Source of the DNA: Smallanthus sonchifolius
Lineage: Eukaryota > Streptophyta > Magnoliopsida > Asterales > Asteraceae
Length of the DNA stretch: 64,000 bases
Reading direction: 5' to 3'
Assembly (NCBI GenBank): GCA_023525975.1
Contig: CM042020.1
Location: forward strand, 17,509,001-17,573,000
Positions 22,001 through 34,569 of the stretch are shown here, in pieces. The notes beneath the pieces are model-generated. The model ran no database searches. It was not told the origin of the DNA and worked only from the letters and a program-made list of their open reading frames with translations. The position numbers and the translations under genes are program-made. Position 1 is the first letter of the stretch; each line of letters begins with the position of its first letter.

Positions 22001-22675
22001 TAGGGTGTTCAAAAGTATCCGTATCCGAAACCGAATCCGAAATATCTGATATTCCGAATCCGAATTATCCGAAAATTCGGATATCCGAATTTTTGGATTC
22101 GGATAGCATTTTTAAAAAATTTCGGATATTCGGATATCCGAATATCCGAAAATAATTTTTTTTAAGATATCTTTAATAGAAAGTGTTATGAATACAATAT
22201 AATTTTTTTTAAAAATAAACCGTATTCGCGTCGTAATTTCAAGATATCTTTAATAGTTTTATGTTATGTGTTTAGCTCTCTTGATTTCTTTTAAAAATAA
22301 ACCGTATTCGCGTCGTAATTTCAAAAATTATATTTTTTTGGTCAAGTTTATATATTGTTTCCTATAAAGTGTTATAAATACAATATATATGAAGTATATA
22401 GCTTAATTTTATGTTATGCGTTTAGCCTTCTTATTTTTAAAAAAAACTAAAACGAATTCGCGTCGTAATTTCGTAAATTACTCAAAAATTGGTTTTATAA
22501 TTATTTCATAAAGATGATGTTTATTTAGTATATTTTATATATTTAGATTTTAATTTAAAAAATATATTTAACTTTAAAAAAAAAACGGATATCCGTTTCA
22601 CTATCCGAAAATTTTAGTATATCCGAAAATTTTTGTATATCCGAATTTTCGGATATCCGACTTTGAACACCCCTA
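22001..22675. mobile_element. Non-autonomous hAT element, 675 bp
   Basis: TIRs TAGGGTGTTCAAA (left) and TTTGAACACCCCTA (right), with a perfect 8-bp TSD AGCATAAC at 21993-22000 and 22676-22683. The ends are filled with palindromic ATTCGGATATCCGAAT-type repeats (22020-22150 and 22588-22660), and the middle is AT-rich with a repeated CGTATTCGCGTCGTAATTTC unit (22223, 22302, 22452). No ORF. The TIR differs from the neighbouring hAT, so it belongs to a different family. Confidence 0.94.
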
Positions 22676-22734
22676 AGCATAACACCTCAAACTTTATGTA
22701 TCATTTTGTTTTTTACATCAATACTTTAAAAATG

Positions 22735-25700
22735 TTATATTTTCTGACTATTTTATAACCCATCCCAATTGTTATGGACTTTAGAGTTTCATGATTGTAT
22801 CTCTATATAATGTTATGTATTAATTAAATATCAGATGAATTAATGAAATCAGCCCCCATTTCTCTTTTACCTTTTTATCACGTTATCATCATTGTGCTCT
22901 CCTAAAAACCTTAGTTCCCTTTTCGTCACCAAAAAGCAACGATTCCCAAATTGTCGTTGTTACTAAAATCACTTATGTGCTCAAATATGTTTTTTCTTCG
23001 AAATCGTTTCCATTGCAACAAGAGTTTAACTCAACAACTATTTGATCGTTTTTTTCCCTCTATGTATTTTCCCTAATACGAAAAGCTTCTGGTTCGAAAG
23101 AGAACACTTCGTGATCGTACACCGTCGCCGACTACGAGCAGTCACCATCCCAACCCTAAACTTGCCCCTTGAATCCTAATCGTATACCCCCCTGCAATCC
23201 ATCGTCTCCCTCGATCGCACCACTGCACCGACCGCTTGATTTGGCCACGACGACTATACCACCATATGACGACACTTTTGACCGTCCATGGTGATTAACC
23301 AGAAGCTACTCATAAATATAAATTCACTATATTTTATGACCGACTAGGTCACCCTCGTAGCATCATGTTGAGGTGCATTATCGACAGTCTTGATAAGCAC
23401 CACTCAATAATCTAAAATCTTTGCTACCAAAGTACTTATTATATGCAGCGTTTTCTCTCGGTAATTCAATCTTCAGGTCTCTTAGAAGTTCCTGTAAAAA
23501 ATCCTTATATTTGGAAAGAATCTAAGAGACATATATTGGAATATTAATCACCACGTAAACCATTTTAAATGTTTTTATGGTTTTAAGAGATACATCTCAA
23601 TATGGTCACATGTTAGTCTTTTAGCTACGTAATATGTAGCATTTACCCGATTATTGTATGTCCATCGGAATAATGTTGAACATCCGACATATTATGTTCA
23701 GACATAAAAGTTTAGCTAAATTGTTAATTAAGCGATTACAGCTAATCGCTAGACAGCTTATGATAAGATGCGAATCACCATCCTCCATAGGAGAGAATAC
23801 CGCTGCACTAATCAGTTCAAAAACCAACCGATGATCACAAATATTCCCCACTACAACTGTTCTCCGGAAGATAACCATGTTTGTCTCAACTAAAAGTATT
23901 TGGTTGCATAGTCTATATACCGATACCGCCATCATAATGTACCAAAATGAGATATGTTTCCAACACAATATGTTCTTTATTAATTTAAATAAGACAACAT
24001 TCTCAGCCTTAGGGGAGATTAGATAAAGAAAGGAAAGACCGGTAATACTCGAAAACAAAAAACATCGAATGCATTATCATCATCCCCGAAGTGGTCAATG
24101 TGAAAATGAAGTATAATATGCCATACATTTGCAGAAAATATACATGAATTACCAGACGCATTCACACACAAACAGAGTGACAAAGTCACATATACCAACG
24201 ACAAATTCATCTCCTCAAATTAACATAACCACTAGAAAATTACTATACAAAGAAAATATAGGAGATAAATTAGTTCCAAAGATAAGACCCAAATGACACG
24301 AAAAGAGTAGAATAATGCAGTTGGTCTAACCCCAAAAGAGGTTGAACATAACCCTAGAAGAGGTGTATGTCCTAGAAGAGACTGGTACATTTCTATAAGA
24401 AAATAATAGAATCTCAGAAGAGGTAATGTCACAGAAGAGATCAATGAAATTCTAGAAGAAAGTAATTTAATCTCAAAAGAGGATAATAGAGTTGTAGAAG
24501 AAAATCAGATACTAGATATATATGAGATCTCTATAAATTATGTAAAAAACAATACAGTATGGAACCAAAATGAAACACGTGTTTAAAATATTTGAATATG
24601 CTATAGCAACAGATGTAATCGAAGAAAAAGATTACGTATCTAAAAATCTGTAAGAGTATATACATAGAGATGACTGCCTAAAATGGTAAGACGCCTAAAA
24701 GGCTAAACTAAATTTGCTTGACAAACGAAATGTTTTCGGACTTGTAGACCGAACACCCATAGACGTCAAACCAGTAGGTTATAACTAGGTGTTTTAAAAA
24801 TAAAAAGAAACGAAGGTCTTTCCAAAATCTCAGAAATTGATAATGAGGAAACGTGTTCTACTGTAGCGGATGCGATAACCTTTAGATGTTTAATCAGCAT
24901 CACAATCTCAGAAGGACTTTAGAAAATTTATGGATGTTGTCCCTCCATACTTGTATGAAAAAATTAAAAAATGACATTTACATGAAAATCCCTAAATGAT
25001 TAGAAATGTCTAAAGCATTAAATTAGTAACCCGAAATGTGTGTTATAAATCTCAAGAGATTTTTATATAGTATCAAGAAAACTGGTCGTATACGGTAAAA
25101 TCGACTCAATATATATTATGAAAAAGAGGAGTATAAGTTTGATAAAATCAGCCATGTATATTTATCAAAATTTCACTCTTAAAGTTCACTATAATCGCAA
25201 TTTACAATGATGATATAAGCATCATAGAGAGACTCTGTCGAACTACTAGAGTGAGAATTTTGGAATGTAAGATCTTGACACGGTAAAATTATTCCTCGGC
25301 CTGGTGTTCGAGTAAATATGTGATTGTATATTTGTCCATAAATCAAACTACATCCAGAAGATGTTAACATATTCTAATATGGACAAAGTTTATTCGCTCA
25401 ACACACCAATGGTTGTTTGATCTTTAAACGTACACAAGGATCTTTATAACCCCTAGAAGAGGGCGAAGAAGTATTTGGTCCAGAAGTACCGTACTTAAGC
25501 GCGATCGGTACTAACACTAATGCATCTTGTGTCTACCATAAGACATGATATTTTGTTTAAGTATATGTGCTAGAGAAATATAGTTCTAATATAACACGTT
25601 GCACTCTTTTTCCTTTAACTAAGTTTTTGTCCCATTGGGTTCTCTTATTAAGGTTTTTAACAGCAAAATAACTGATCCAGTAGCATCAGTTTATACTATA

Positions 25701-26450
25701 GTTCCCGAAGTACCGGTTTAACATCATCCCGAACTATTTTGTTAATTGTATATGATACGCGCTGCACTCTTTTTCCCTTAGCTATGGTTTTGTCCCACCG
25801 GGTTTTTCTAGCAAGGTTTTTAACGAGGCAACACCATAAAGCGTATTAAAAGATAAGTTGATTTATTGCAAGACTCTAGACATGACGATCGACAAAGCAG
25901 ACACTAATAGTGACATCATCAAATCGTGTTTAGTCAATTTCCATATATGATGCTAGACGAGGATGTGTTTGGCTAAGGTCAACGATTTAAAATATTCAAT
26001 TAGGGTGCGGATCAGAGTCGATCAAAAGAAGCCAGATTATACTATTGAAGACTATGCAGCCTGCATCATTCAAACCAAAGAAGACTAAAGAACAAGTTAA
26101 GCAGTTACCATAGAAGATTGCACCCTGTAGACTAAAAGATTATATGTTAAATTGAGGGGGAGTATTATGTACGCTGTACTCTTTTTCCTTAACTAAGTTT
26201 TGTCCCGTTGGGTTTTTTTAGTAAAGTTTTAATGATATATAACTGATCGTGTGGTATCAGTTAGTATCTGTCCTGAAGAACCGAGACAACATTATCCAGT
26301 ACTATAATGTTAATAGTGTATACTATAAAATGTCTGACGGGAAATGTTATAATGTCGGACTATTTTATAACCCAACCCAAAATATTAGATGAATAAATGA
26401 AATCAATTTTCCCCATATCTATTTTATTTTATCAAAAATAGTATACTATC
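22735..26450 (+). mobile_element. Highly decayed plus-strand Ty1/copia element
   Basis: A left piece (22735-22862) and a right piece (26325-26435) share GACTATTTTATAACCCA followed by GATGAAT-AATGAAATCA, consistent with the ends of two LTRs. Between them degenerate copia pol can be read at 24520-25530. A GAGGGGGAG purine tract just before 26165 looks like the polypurine tract. A CTCTTTTTCC...GTTTTGTCCC...GGGTT unit occurs three times (about 25600, 25770, 26175). No ORF survives; this is among the oldest elements here. Confidence 0.65.
24520..25530 (+). pseudogene. Degenerate copia RT/RNase H region
   Basis: With frame changes and many stops, the plus strand still reads ISINYV..WN.NE near 24530 and a block ending in EEKDYVSKSV near 24640. 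These are followed by a DDCLKW-like and an NVFGLV..TPIDVKPVGY-like block (24670-24790). Near 25380-25520 it reads DKVYSLNTPMVV and a LVQKYRT-type stretch. These line up with the region from before the RT to the RNase H start of plant copia (LSSPMVVRSL..GPEVPYLSAIG in intact members). Direction and family are supported; details are not. Confidence 0.55.
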
Positions 26451-26898
26451 TTTTCGGATGAGTACTAAAAGTAAAAAGTGTAAAATAAAAAGTTTTTCCC
26501 TGTTAAATTGTAATCAATGATTTCACACATAATTCAAAATGAACATTAAAAATCTCAAACTAAAGAGGACTTATTGCATTAAAGATACAAATAATGTGAA
26601 AGAAACAAATAATGTACTCACATGAACTTGTAAAATAATTTAAATTAAACACTTAAGAAAATTATTTGCTTTTCGATTAACTTTAAAAGAAAAAGAAAAT
26701 GTTGGCTTTCATGGAACCAAAAGGGTAGAGGTGGGAATAAAACATATAACGTAGTCACTAGAGCTCCATTATTGTTTTGTAGCTTTTGTTAAAGTTACAT
26801 ATAGATCAAATACTTCAATCCACCGTTGTTTCTTTTCATTTTTCAAATTAAGGCAATATTTGATATGCAATACGTAACTCAATAAAATTAAATGAATT

Positions 26899-26941
<43 letters not shown>

Positions 26942-27986
26942 CTCAATAGTAATATTAGTTACATAGAATTTTTCTTAGTAATTGCATATCGAACAAAACA
27001 TAATCAAGGTTAGAGATTTTGCTAAAAGACAGTTTTGCATTTGGGTGATGCTTAATTAAATACTTTTTTCTAAATAATTTGGTTAAATTTCTTTTATGCA
27101 CCTTTTACTTAATTTACTCGCTTTTTTGCTTTATAAATTAGTTATTCTCAGAAAACATTTTTTTATTCTTATCTTATATTTCTTTCTTTTTTTCTTTTTA
27201 TAAATAATACACTAAACTTTTATACATGCATATCCCTAATTGTTTAGATTCAAGTAAATGCTTTTTATATACTCTTGTAACTTATAGTTTGTGTTTTGTT
27301 ACATGACTAAAAACGATGCAACAGTAAAAGTAGATATATACTATAAAATCATGTATCTCATAAAAAGAAATATTTTTCTAACACTATTAAGGTATAAACT
27401 TATTGGGATTCCTTTGTTCAATGTGGAAGCTACTAAGTGATCAAACGACAATCAGTTGAACTACTCAAATTATGCATATTAACATTCGTAAAAGTTGTAC
27501 TTTAACATGTGCTTGCGCGCTTTCGAAGTATATGCATGCATGTAATCGTGTTCCACGTAGAATCGATTAACATTTTTTAGAAAGCTTGATTTATGACTGT
27601 CGATATATGTATAAAATGAAGATATTTGTTGTGGTGATGAACCATAATTGTTTAAAAAGTGATTTGATGATCAATCCAAATATAGAGAAGGAAGTTTTTT
27701 TGATAATGCTAAAGTGGATGTTAGATCGATGTACGATATCAGTTAAAGAACAAGGAGTTTAAAAATATACCCTGGGGCCGCCAAAGAAACAACATGAAAA
27801 CCATGTTGATTCCAAAAGTCAAGATTTTTATGGATGTAGTTATTCAACCACAACAAATTTTGTTAGGTTTGAATAAATTGGCTTGAACCAAGAACCCGAG
27901 AGTCATAGCTCAAACAAAAACTTTCAAACAAGTTCTTTACACATATTAATGACAAATATTAAATATGTTTCTTTCTTTCATCATGC
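26451..27986. other. AT-rich intergenic DNA with a TA microsatellite
   Basis: No supported gene. A (TA)n run of about 34 bp lies at 26905-26938. The rest is AT-rich with short homopolymers. Confidence 0.6.
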
Positions 27987-27989
27987 TTA

Positions 27990-29485
27990 GACTGTGTGTA
28001 GTACCCAGGTGAGAGGAGGGGCGTGGTGCCACCTCACCTACCACGGGTGTGAAACACCGCGCCGGACCCGGGTGCGTGGGGGGCGTGAGGGTGGGGGCGT
28101 GAGGGTGGGGGCGTGGTGGTGTTCATGGGGGTTGAGGGCATTTCTTAGTCAAAATACATTCAAAATTATTGCAGGTATGGTTTGATTCTACCCGATATTT
28201 TAAAATTATTGTATTTACCGGCTTCAATTTCTTTGTTTAGTGCACATGCATCTGAAAATGTTTTTTCAATATAAAGTTTTTAAGTATTTATTTAAAGGGA
28301 AAAAATTATAGAATAATAACAAAGTTTGAGAAGTGTTTAAATTAAGTCACTTAAACTTTTTTTATACTTCAAAAACCACGCAACTTTCAATTTGTGTTCC
28401 AATCTTGTGAAAAATAGAATCTTTTACAAGTTAGTGATAATGTGTCAGGTTCTTTTTATTTTCTTTTTTTAATAGAATACGACATGGAATTTAAAAGGGA
28501 TTATGTGACTTTTAACTTAGAATAAATATATATAAAAAAAACAATTAATTCTCCTTACCGATTGCTTTAATCATGGATTTTAATGTTTTTTTTATAAAAA
28601 GAAAAACTAATTCTACCTTTAATTGTGCTTATCGCTTGTTTCAATTATGGACATTACTCGTTTATTTTACAAGAACAAAATCAAAAGACTTCAATTATGC
28701 TTATCGGTTGTTTTAATTTTGGATTTTTTTGTTTTTTTTCTTATTTTTTAATATAAACAAAATCAAAAAGAAAATCTAGTCCCACCTATAGTTGTGGTTG
28801 CTTCAATTATGGATTTTATTAGTTTTTTATTTTTATTTTATAAAAACAAAATCAAAATAAAATCTAATGCTTATCGTTTTTTTTATCAATTAGAGATTTT
28901 TTTATTGTTTTAAATATTATGGTTTTTTATATATATTTTTTAAGTTAAAAGTCACCTAATCCATTTAAATTTCCATGTCACACTATATTAATAAAAAGAA
29001 AATAAAAAAACCTGACACTTCATCACTAACCTGTAAAATATTCATTTTTTTCACAAGATTAGGACACAAATTAAAAGTTAAGTGGTTTTTAAAGTATAAA
29101 AAAGTTAGAGTGATTTAATTGGAATACTTCTCAAACTTGGTTATTATTCTATGTTTTTCCCTTATTTAAATTAATAACGTCAACAAAAATTAGTAGATTG
29201 AATATTGTATCAATTAGTTATGAAATTTAATGAAATTTTTGCACAAATGAAAATAAAAAAAATCGTATGATTTTTATTTATTTGTGATTTTAAATAGCAT
29301 TATTTTTTAATATAAATAATATATACTAATTAATTAAATAAAAAAACAATGATTATGTAATTATTACAAAACTGATCACCCTCACTCTACCATTACACCT
29401 GGGTGAGGGTAAGGAAGGAAGTGTCTACGTGGTACCTATGTGGCACAGAAAATCCCTCACCCTCACATAGGTACTACGGATAGTC
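27990..29485. mobile_element. PIF/Harbinger-type non-autonomous element, 1496 bp including a nested MITE
   Basis: Left end GACTGTGTGTAGTACCCAGG and right complement GACTATCCGTAGTACCTATG are good TIRs, with TTA duplicated at both sides (27987-27989, 29486-29488). It shares the GTAGT core with the 15357 element. The left end is followed by a GC-rich GGGGGCGTGAGGGTG repeat (28077-28115). No transposase. 865 bp of its length is a later Mutator-type insertion. Confidence 0.8.
28297..29161. mobile_element. Mutator-type MITE (long TIRs), nested
   Basis: The ends are inverted repeats of about 190 bp, starting GGGAAAAA and containing AGAATAATAAC-AAGTTTGAGAAGT, TTAATTTGTGT and GTGTCAGGTT on each arm. 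They are flanked by a perfect 9-bp TSD TTATTTAAA (28288-28296, 29162-29170). Long TIRs and a 9-bp TSD are Mutator-like. The interior (28480-28960) has four or so diverged TGCTTATCG...TTTTATTTT...AAAATCAAAA repeats and no ORF. Confidence 0.92.
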
Positions 29486-30051
29486 TTATATAAGATGGAC
29501 CGTACAAAATTTTGAGCGATAGTTATCCATCTTGAATCCAGTGAAGATCGGTGGACAAACATTTAGAATCAATTGCTATACGAGTTGAAACACCCCAAAC
29601 CCAGGGTCTCAATAGTTTGATTTACTCATTTATAATTTGGTTCTTAAAATGTAAACTTCATTCATACGCAACAAAAAAGCATTCAAATATAACATAACAT
29701 GTCTTTCAAATCAAAAACAAAAAAATCCTTAATGAAACATAAATGTCTAAAGACAAATCATAATTAACGGGATGCCAGTCTTCGGGTAGGGTAGCCACTC
29801 CATTCATGCCCTTCATACCTCCCAAGCATCCATAACATACCTACACTTTATCCTGATGTGCATACTAAAAATTCAGCTTCGCTGAGTGAGTTCTCGTTAA
29901 CTTTGCAATAAGATAACATACTTTATCATCTCAAAATCATTACATTTAACTTTATGAAAACATAACTTTAAGCATAAATAACATTTATATTTACATTAAC
30001 TTTATCACGGGTAAATGCTTGTAAAAAATACAAACGTGATTGTACAAGTAT

Positions 30052-30262
30052 AAGACTCCTTTTGCATTCGCTTGTGACTTATGCAAGGCTCCTTTAACCA
30101 TTGCTCACAAGACTCCTTTAGCATTTGCTTGTGACTTATGCAAGGCTTCTTAACCATTACTCACATGACTCCTTTAGTATTTGCTTGCAACGTATGCAAT
30201 ACTCCTTTATCATTGCTTACAACTTGTGCAAGGCTCCTATAACCATCGCTTGTAAGACTCCT
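30052..30262. repeat. Tandem repeat of about 57 bp in outer solo LTR
   Basis: About three and a half copies of a unit with GACTCCTTTAGCATTTGCTTG...ATGCAAGGCTCC...AACCATTGCT, starting at about 30054, 30111, 30167 and (diverged) 30255. Confidence 0.75.
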
Positions 30263-30309
30263 TTAGCCTGTTGTACAACCGTGTGACAAGCCACAAAGGC
30301 ACTACCTAT

Positions 30310-33300
30310 TGTCACACCCCAACCGACGGCGGATTATACGTCGGGGCGGACGCGGTTGTACAATAGCATTAGGTTGACTATTAAAGTTTCAATATTTCAT
30401 TAATAATAGATTCAAAGGTTCAATACAAAGGAAATAACAAGTATACAACATTTATTTAATAAGTAGTCTAGGTCCAAAGCGTCCTATGTGATCACAAATA
30501 AGTCTCACGATGTAGAACCTGAAACATGTGAAAGAATCTGTCAACTACAAAATATTTGGTGAGATACAAAGGTTTTGACACAGTTTAACAAGTATTTGAA
30601 AAGAGTTACAATTCACTATGATATATGCATTCTATAATGTAAGTATGAGAACAAGTATCTTAAACATTGTGCATATCAACCCTCCAACCAGTTTAGGCAT
30701 AACCCGCAGGTTACCCTTATAAGTCTCAAGTTTAAAAATTTAATTCAGTAACTATCACCAAGGGCTCCCCCCGTAGGGTCAATCAATCAAGGTGGATTGG
30801 TCAAATGCAATAGATCTATCATTGTTACCATAGGCTTGATCAAAGTTAATGAATATGCTAGTTTTAAGTTTAATCTAAGCATACAAGTCTTAAGTTTAAC
30901 ATAAGAATAAGCATCTAGTCATAGTTGTACAAGAATTGTATAAGTTTAAAGTTTTGAACATGTTTCACCCTAAAAGTATAGAAAGAAAAAAAGGGCTAAG
31001 TATACTCACTTGGATGATGAAGAGTGTCCAACAAAGATTAAGTGTAGCAAGACTTTGAGGGAGATTATCCTCACAACAAGCCTAAGAATATAAGTCTAGA
31101 GTTTAAGTATGATCTACAAGTCTATGGCAAGGATCTAGGATTTCAAGATTGACTAGGGTTCCAAATGGGAGACGGGAATGATTGTGTTTCATAAAGTTTG
31201 AATCAAGTTTCAAATGAAGTTTTGAATGCATAATGCAAGACTTGAATACCAAAGTTTAGTAAGTTTATAGTTTAAAACAATTATCTAATGGTTAAATAAT
31301 TATCAAGGGTAGATAATAATTATTTAGAGAGTAACTGATTTATAAGAGTAAATGATAATTATTTAAAGAATAAATGATAATAACAACTATTCCAAGATTA
31401 AAATAGTTATTAGGGATAAATAATTTTCATTTAAAGGGTATATAATTGTTAAGGATAAATAATTATTTACAAGAAGAATTTGTTTATCTTAGCAATATAA
31501 ATCTTTAAGGATTTGTTAAAGAATTTAAGTATTAAACATTTTCTTTACACACTAAAGTGAAATGTTTATAAGTTTAAATAAATAATAAGTATTTATAAGT
31601 GTGAAAAATGTTTAAATAGAATTTATCATAAAGTTTATATTTTTAAATGTAAGTTTATAAATGATTAAGAAATAAATAAAGTATAATTATTTTTCTTTTT
31701 TCAAATTTGTATTTTGATTATAAAATTATAAGTTTATAATGTTTCCTTCAAATGGTAAGTTTATAAGTGTAAGTATTTAATTTAAAGTTTATGTTTTAAA
31801 AGTATAGGTTTATAAATGTTTTAAAGTCTTTATAAAGTTTGCAGGTTTACAAAAGTTTAGAAAATAATTAAAGCATATTTATTTTCTCATGTTTTATATA
31901 AACAATAGGTTTATGTTTATATAAATTTTATAAAGTGTGTAAATTTATAAATAAATTTTATAAACTTTTCTGAGTTTAAAAGTTTATAATTTAAATTAAT
32001 GATTTAGATAAAAGAATCCTTTTTAATTTAGAGTACAAAAAGTAAGTTTATTGTTTTTAAATAAATAACTTCTGTGAAATTATGAGTTTTATAAAGGTTT
32101 TAAAAGTATTATTATAGTTTTTATGGATTTAAAACCAAAATTAAAGATTTAATTAATTATAGGTTTAACTAAGTTTTATTTAATTAAAAATGTTCCTAAA
32201 TGTACAAGTGTAAATAAAATTTGGATTTAAGTTTATAAGTGTATAACATAGTTTATAAAAATTATAAAAGTTTAAAAACTGTTTTTAAAAGGCTAAAACA
32301 AATAAAATGGGCAAAATCGGTTTACCCGGACTCGAACTCGGGTTCTTGTCCGGGTCGCACCCACACACAAGCACACTGACCATTCCGACTACTGGTTCAT
32401 TAGTTTAAAACGTGGAAAAAGAATCACTTAAACAGAATCCCGAATCAAGCCCCAAACCGTATGAACCCTAGAATCGAAATCTCCCAAATACGAATCGAAT
32501 CACCCTTTGTTTATGCGTTTAAACAGAGGGCTTTTGATCCTCACATGAAAACGACGGTCTTGGCTATAAGAATTACCTGAAACGACTTCTAATTGAGAGA
32601 GAAGGAGCTCAAGCTTTGACTTCGGCTATCGCGGACTGGATTGAACAATGTAGGGTTCGATCGGTGGAATTGACACTTGAGAGAGGTTTGGTGTGATGAT
32701 GTTGAGCTATGGGGGTCGGTCTTTATAACCATTTCGGCATTGAATGCGCGAACGGGTTGGGGAAAATCGGTTGAGCCGATCGGAGTAAATACCGGCATCA
32801 CGCGTTGCCTCGGTCGAATAGGATCATTAAGGCACCTAGGGGACGGGTCGCATGCGCGAGATGAACCCTAGGTTCATCGAATCCGGACGAGATTCGCGTT
32901 TTTTGAATAATCGAGTTAAAAACCGCGGGTGGCTGGTTTCAGACCTGGAACCGCTTTTGATTTCAGAGGTTTGAGGTTTTTACAAAACAGGCCCCTGCTA
33001 TTTGAAGTGTTTTATCATTTCTTGTAAAACTTAAGTTTTAGTTAAAAATCAGTTTTGATAAATGACAGTTTGTCTCTCGATTTCATAAAAATGAATTAAA
33101 TGAGTTTCTTTCTAAACAAATCATTTATTAAGTAAAATTTAAATGATTTTTTTTATAGATTTTATAAAATGATCTACAGGACTTATTATAAACTAAGTGG
33201 TTAAAATGAATTTATATTATTTATAAATTTACAAGGTTTTAAGAATCTATATATAGATATATTCATACTTTTAAATCAATTTCACATATATATACATATA

Positions 33301-33438
33301 TATATTTTAAGTATAAATTATTTATATATAAAATTTAAAACTAATATTTATCGTTTTAAGGAAATAGTTTTAACGCGAAATCGAGTTTTAATTTAGTAAC
33401 ACGTGCAAAAGATAGGTCGGAAAATCTCGGACATTACA
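30310..33438 (-). mobile_element. Solo LTR, 3129 bp, nested inside another LTR
   Basis: Starts TGTCACACCCCAACCG, ends CGGACATTACA, with a perfect 5-bp TSD CCTAT (30305-30309, 33439-33443). Its minus-strand end GTCGGTTGGGGTGTGACA closely matches the end of the Tekay-like LTR at 63144 (GGTCGGGGTGTGAGA), so it is a relative of that family in opposite orientation. About 31260-32300 is a long array of AAGTTTATAA-type AT-rich repeats. No ORF. Confidence 0.93.
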
Positions 33439-34569
33439 CCTATACCATTCATTTACAATGCATTTCAACAAGGTAAAACACGTAAGACATTAACAAACTC
33501 ATCATTCAATAAACTTTATCTATAACAAACATTAACCATAATCAATCATTCATCATACACTTTCATTCATTCAGTTAACACATTTTTTTTACTTTACTTT
33601 ACTTTAACTAAGTATGCACACCACCATAAAGTAGGTAAAAAATGGGATTCTAGAACTCACTTGATGAAGATAACTTTGATTGTTGTAGGCTAGAAAGTCT
33701 TGACTCTCGCAAACACTTGGATCTTTAATAAAACTGGTCACATTTCACATGTGAATCATGGGATTAACTTTCATGTTAAACTATCGATCGAAAGTTATGA
33801 ACATTAGACTGAACCTTAGTGTAAACTCTCGACTGAAAGTTGTGAACTTTCGATTGAACTTTCACCTGAAAATCAAGGACTTTCGACCCAATACTTTCGA
33901 CCCAATACTTTCGACTGACCCTTTCACTCAAAAGTCAAGGACTTTCGACTGAATACTTTCAATTGGACTTTCAATCGAAAGTTGTGAACTATCGACTACA
34001 ATTTTCGATCGAAAGTGTGTAAGTTTCGGTCCAAACTTACCATCTTCTTCAATGGCAGAAACCCTAGCTGCATGCGACGGCGGCTGAAATTTTCGAATAT
34101 GAAAAACGTATCACAATCCTAACTTTATCGATCAAAATGCATCTAAACCATCACCTAACACCAATACCATCACTATCCATCGATAACATGCGATAAAGAA
34201 CGTAAAATTATTACCTTTAATGAGTTTAAGTCAAAACTCGTGATAGACCGGTAGAACACCCCTTCAATCTGGCTAGAAACAGTCGATGGTGTATCTTCTA
34301 ATGATTCTTGAATAGAGACGAGCCTTGAAATCGTGATAGGAACTATCTTCCTCTCTTTCTCTCCTCTTCCTTTCTCTCGGCCAAAAACACACATAAAAGA
34401 TGGTGAAGTGGTGAATGGCGGCCAAAGGGGCTTCCCCCTCTCTTTAGGGTTAAATCCATATTTCAAAACACCACCCTCTATTTCCAAGATAACCTTTCCT
34501 TCAGACCTTTGAAAAAAATACAACTTACATAATAGACAAAAATGTAACGTTTTAGGGTGTTACACTAGT

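Larger units (their letters stand above)
29586..34564 (-). mobile_element. Solo LTR (about 1.85 kb without its nested insertion)
   Basis: Starts TGAAACACCCC, ends GGGTGTTACA; flanks CGAGT (29581-29585) and CTAGT (34565-34569) differ at one base. Read on the minus strand it begins TGTAACACCC, the same start as the solo LTR at 12370, so they probably belong to related families. It contains a 57-bp tandem repeat and a TTTCGA-rich array, and is split by the LTR at 30310-33438. No internal coding region. Confidence 0.85.

Noticed and set aside
26905..26938. Possible origin or regulatory hairpin in the TA run
   Set aside because: It is a simple (TA)n microsatellite, which folds by composition alone.
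28077..28115. GC-rich GGGGGCGTGAGGGTG repeats as a G-quadruplex or CpG island
   Set aside because: It lies next to the left TIR of the Harbinger element and is most simply a subterminal repeat; I did not test for quadruplex folding.
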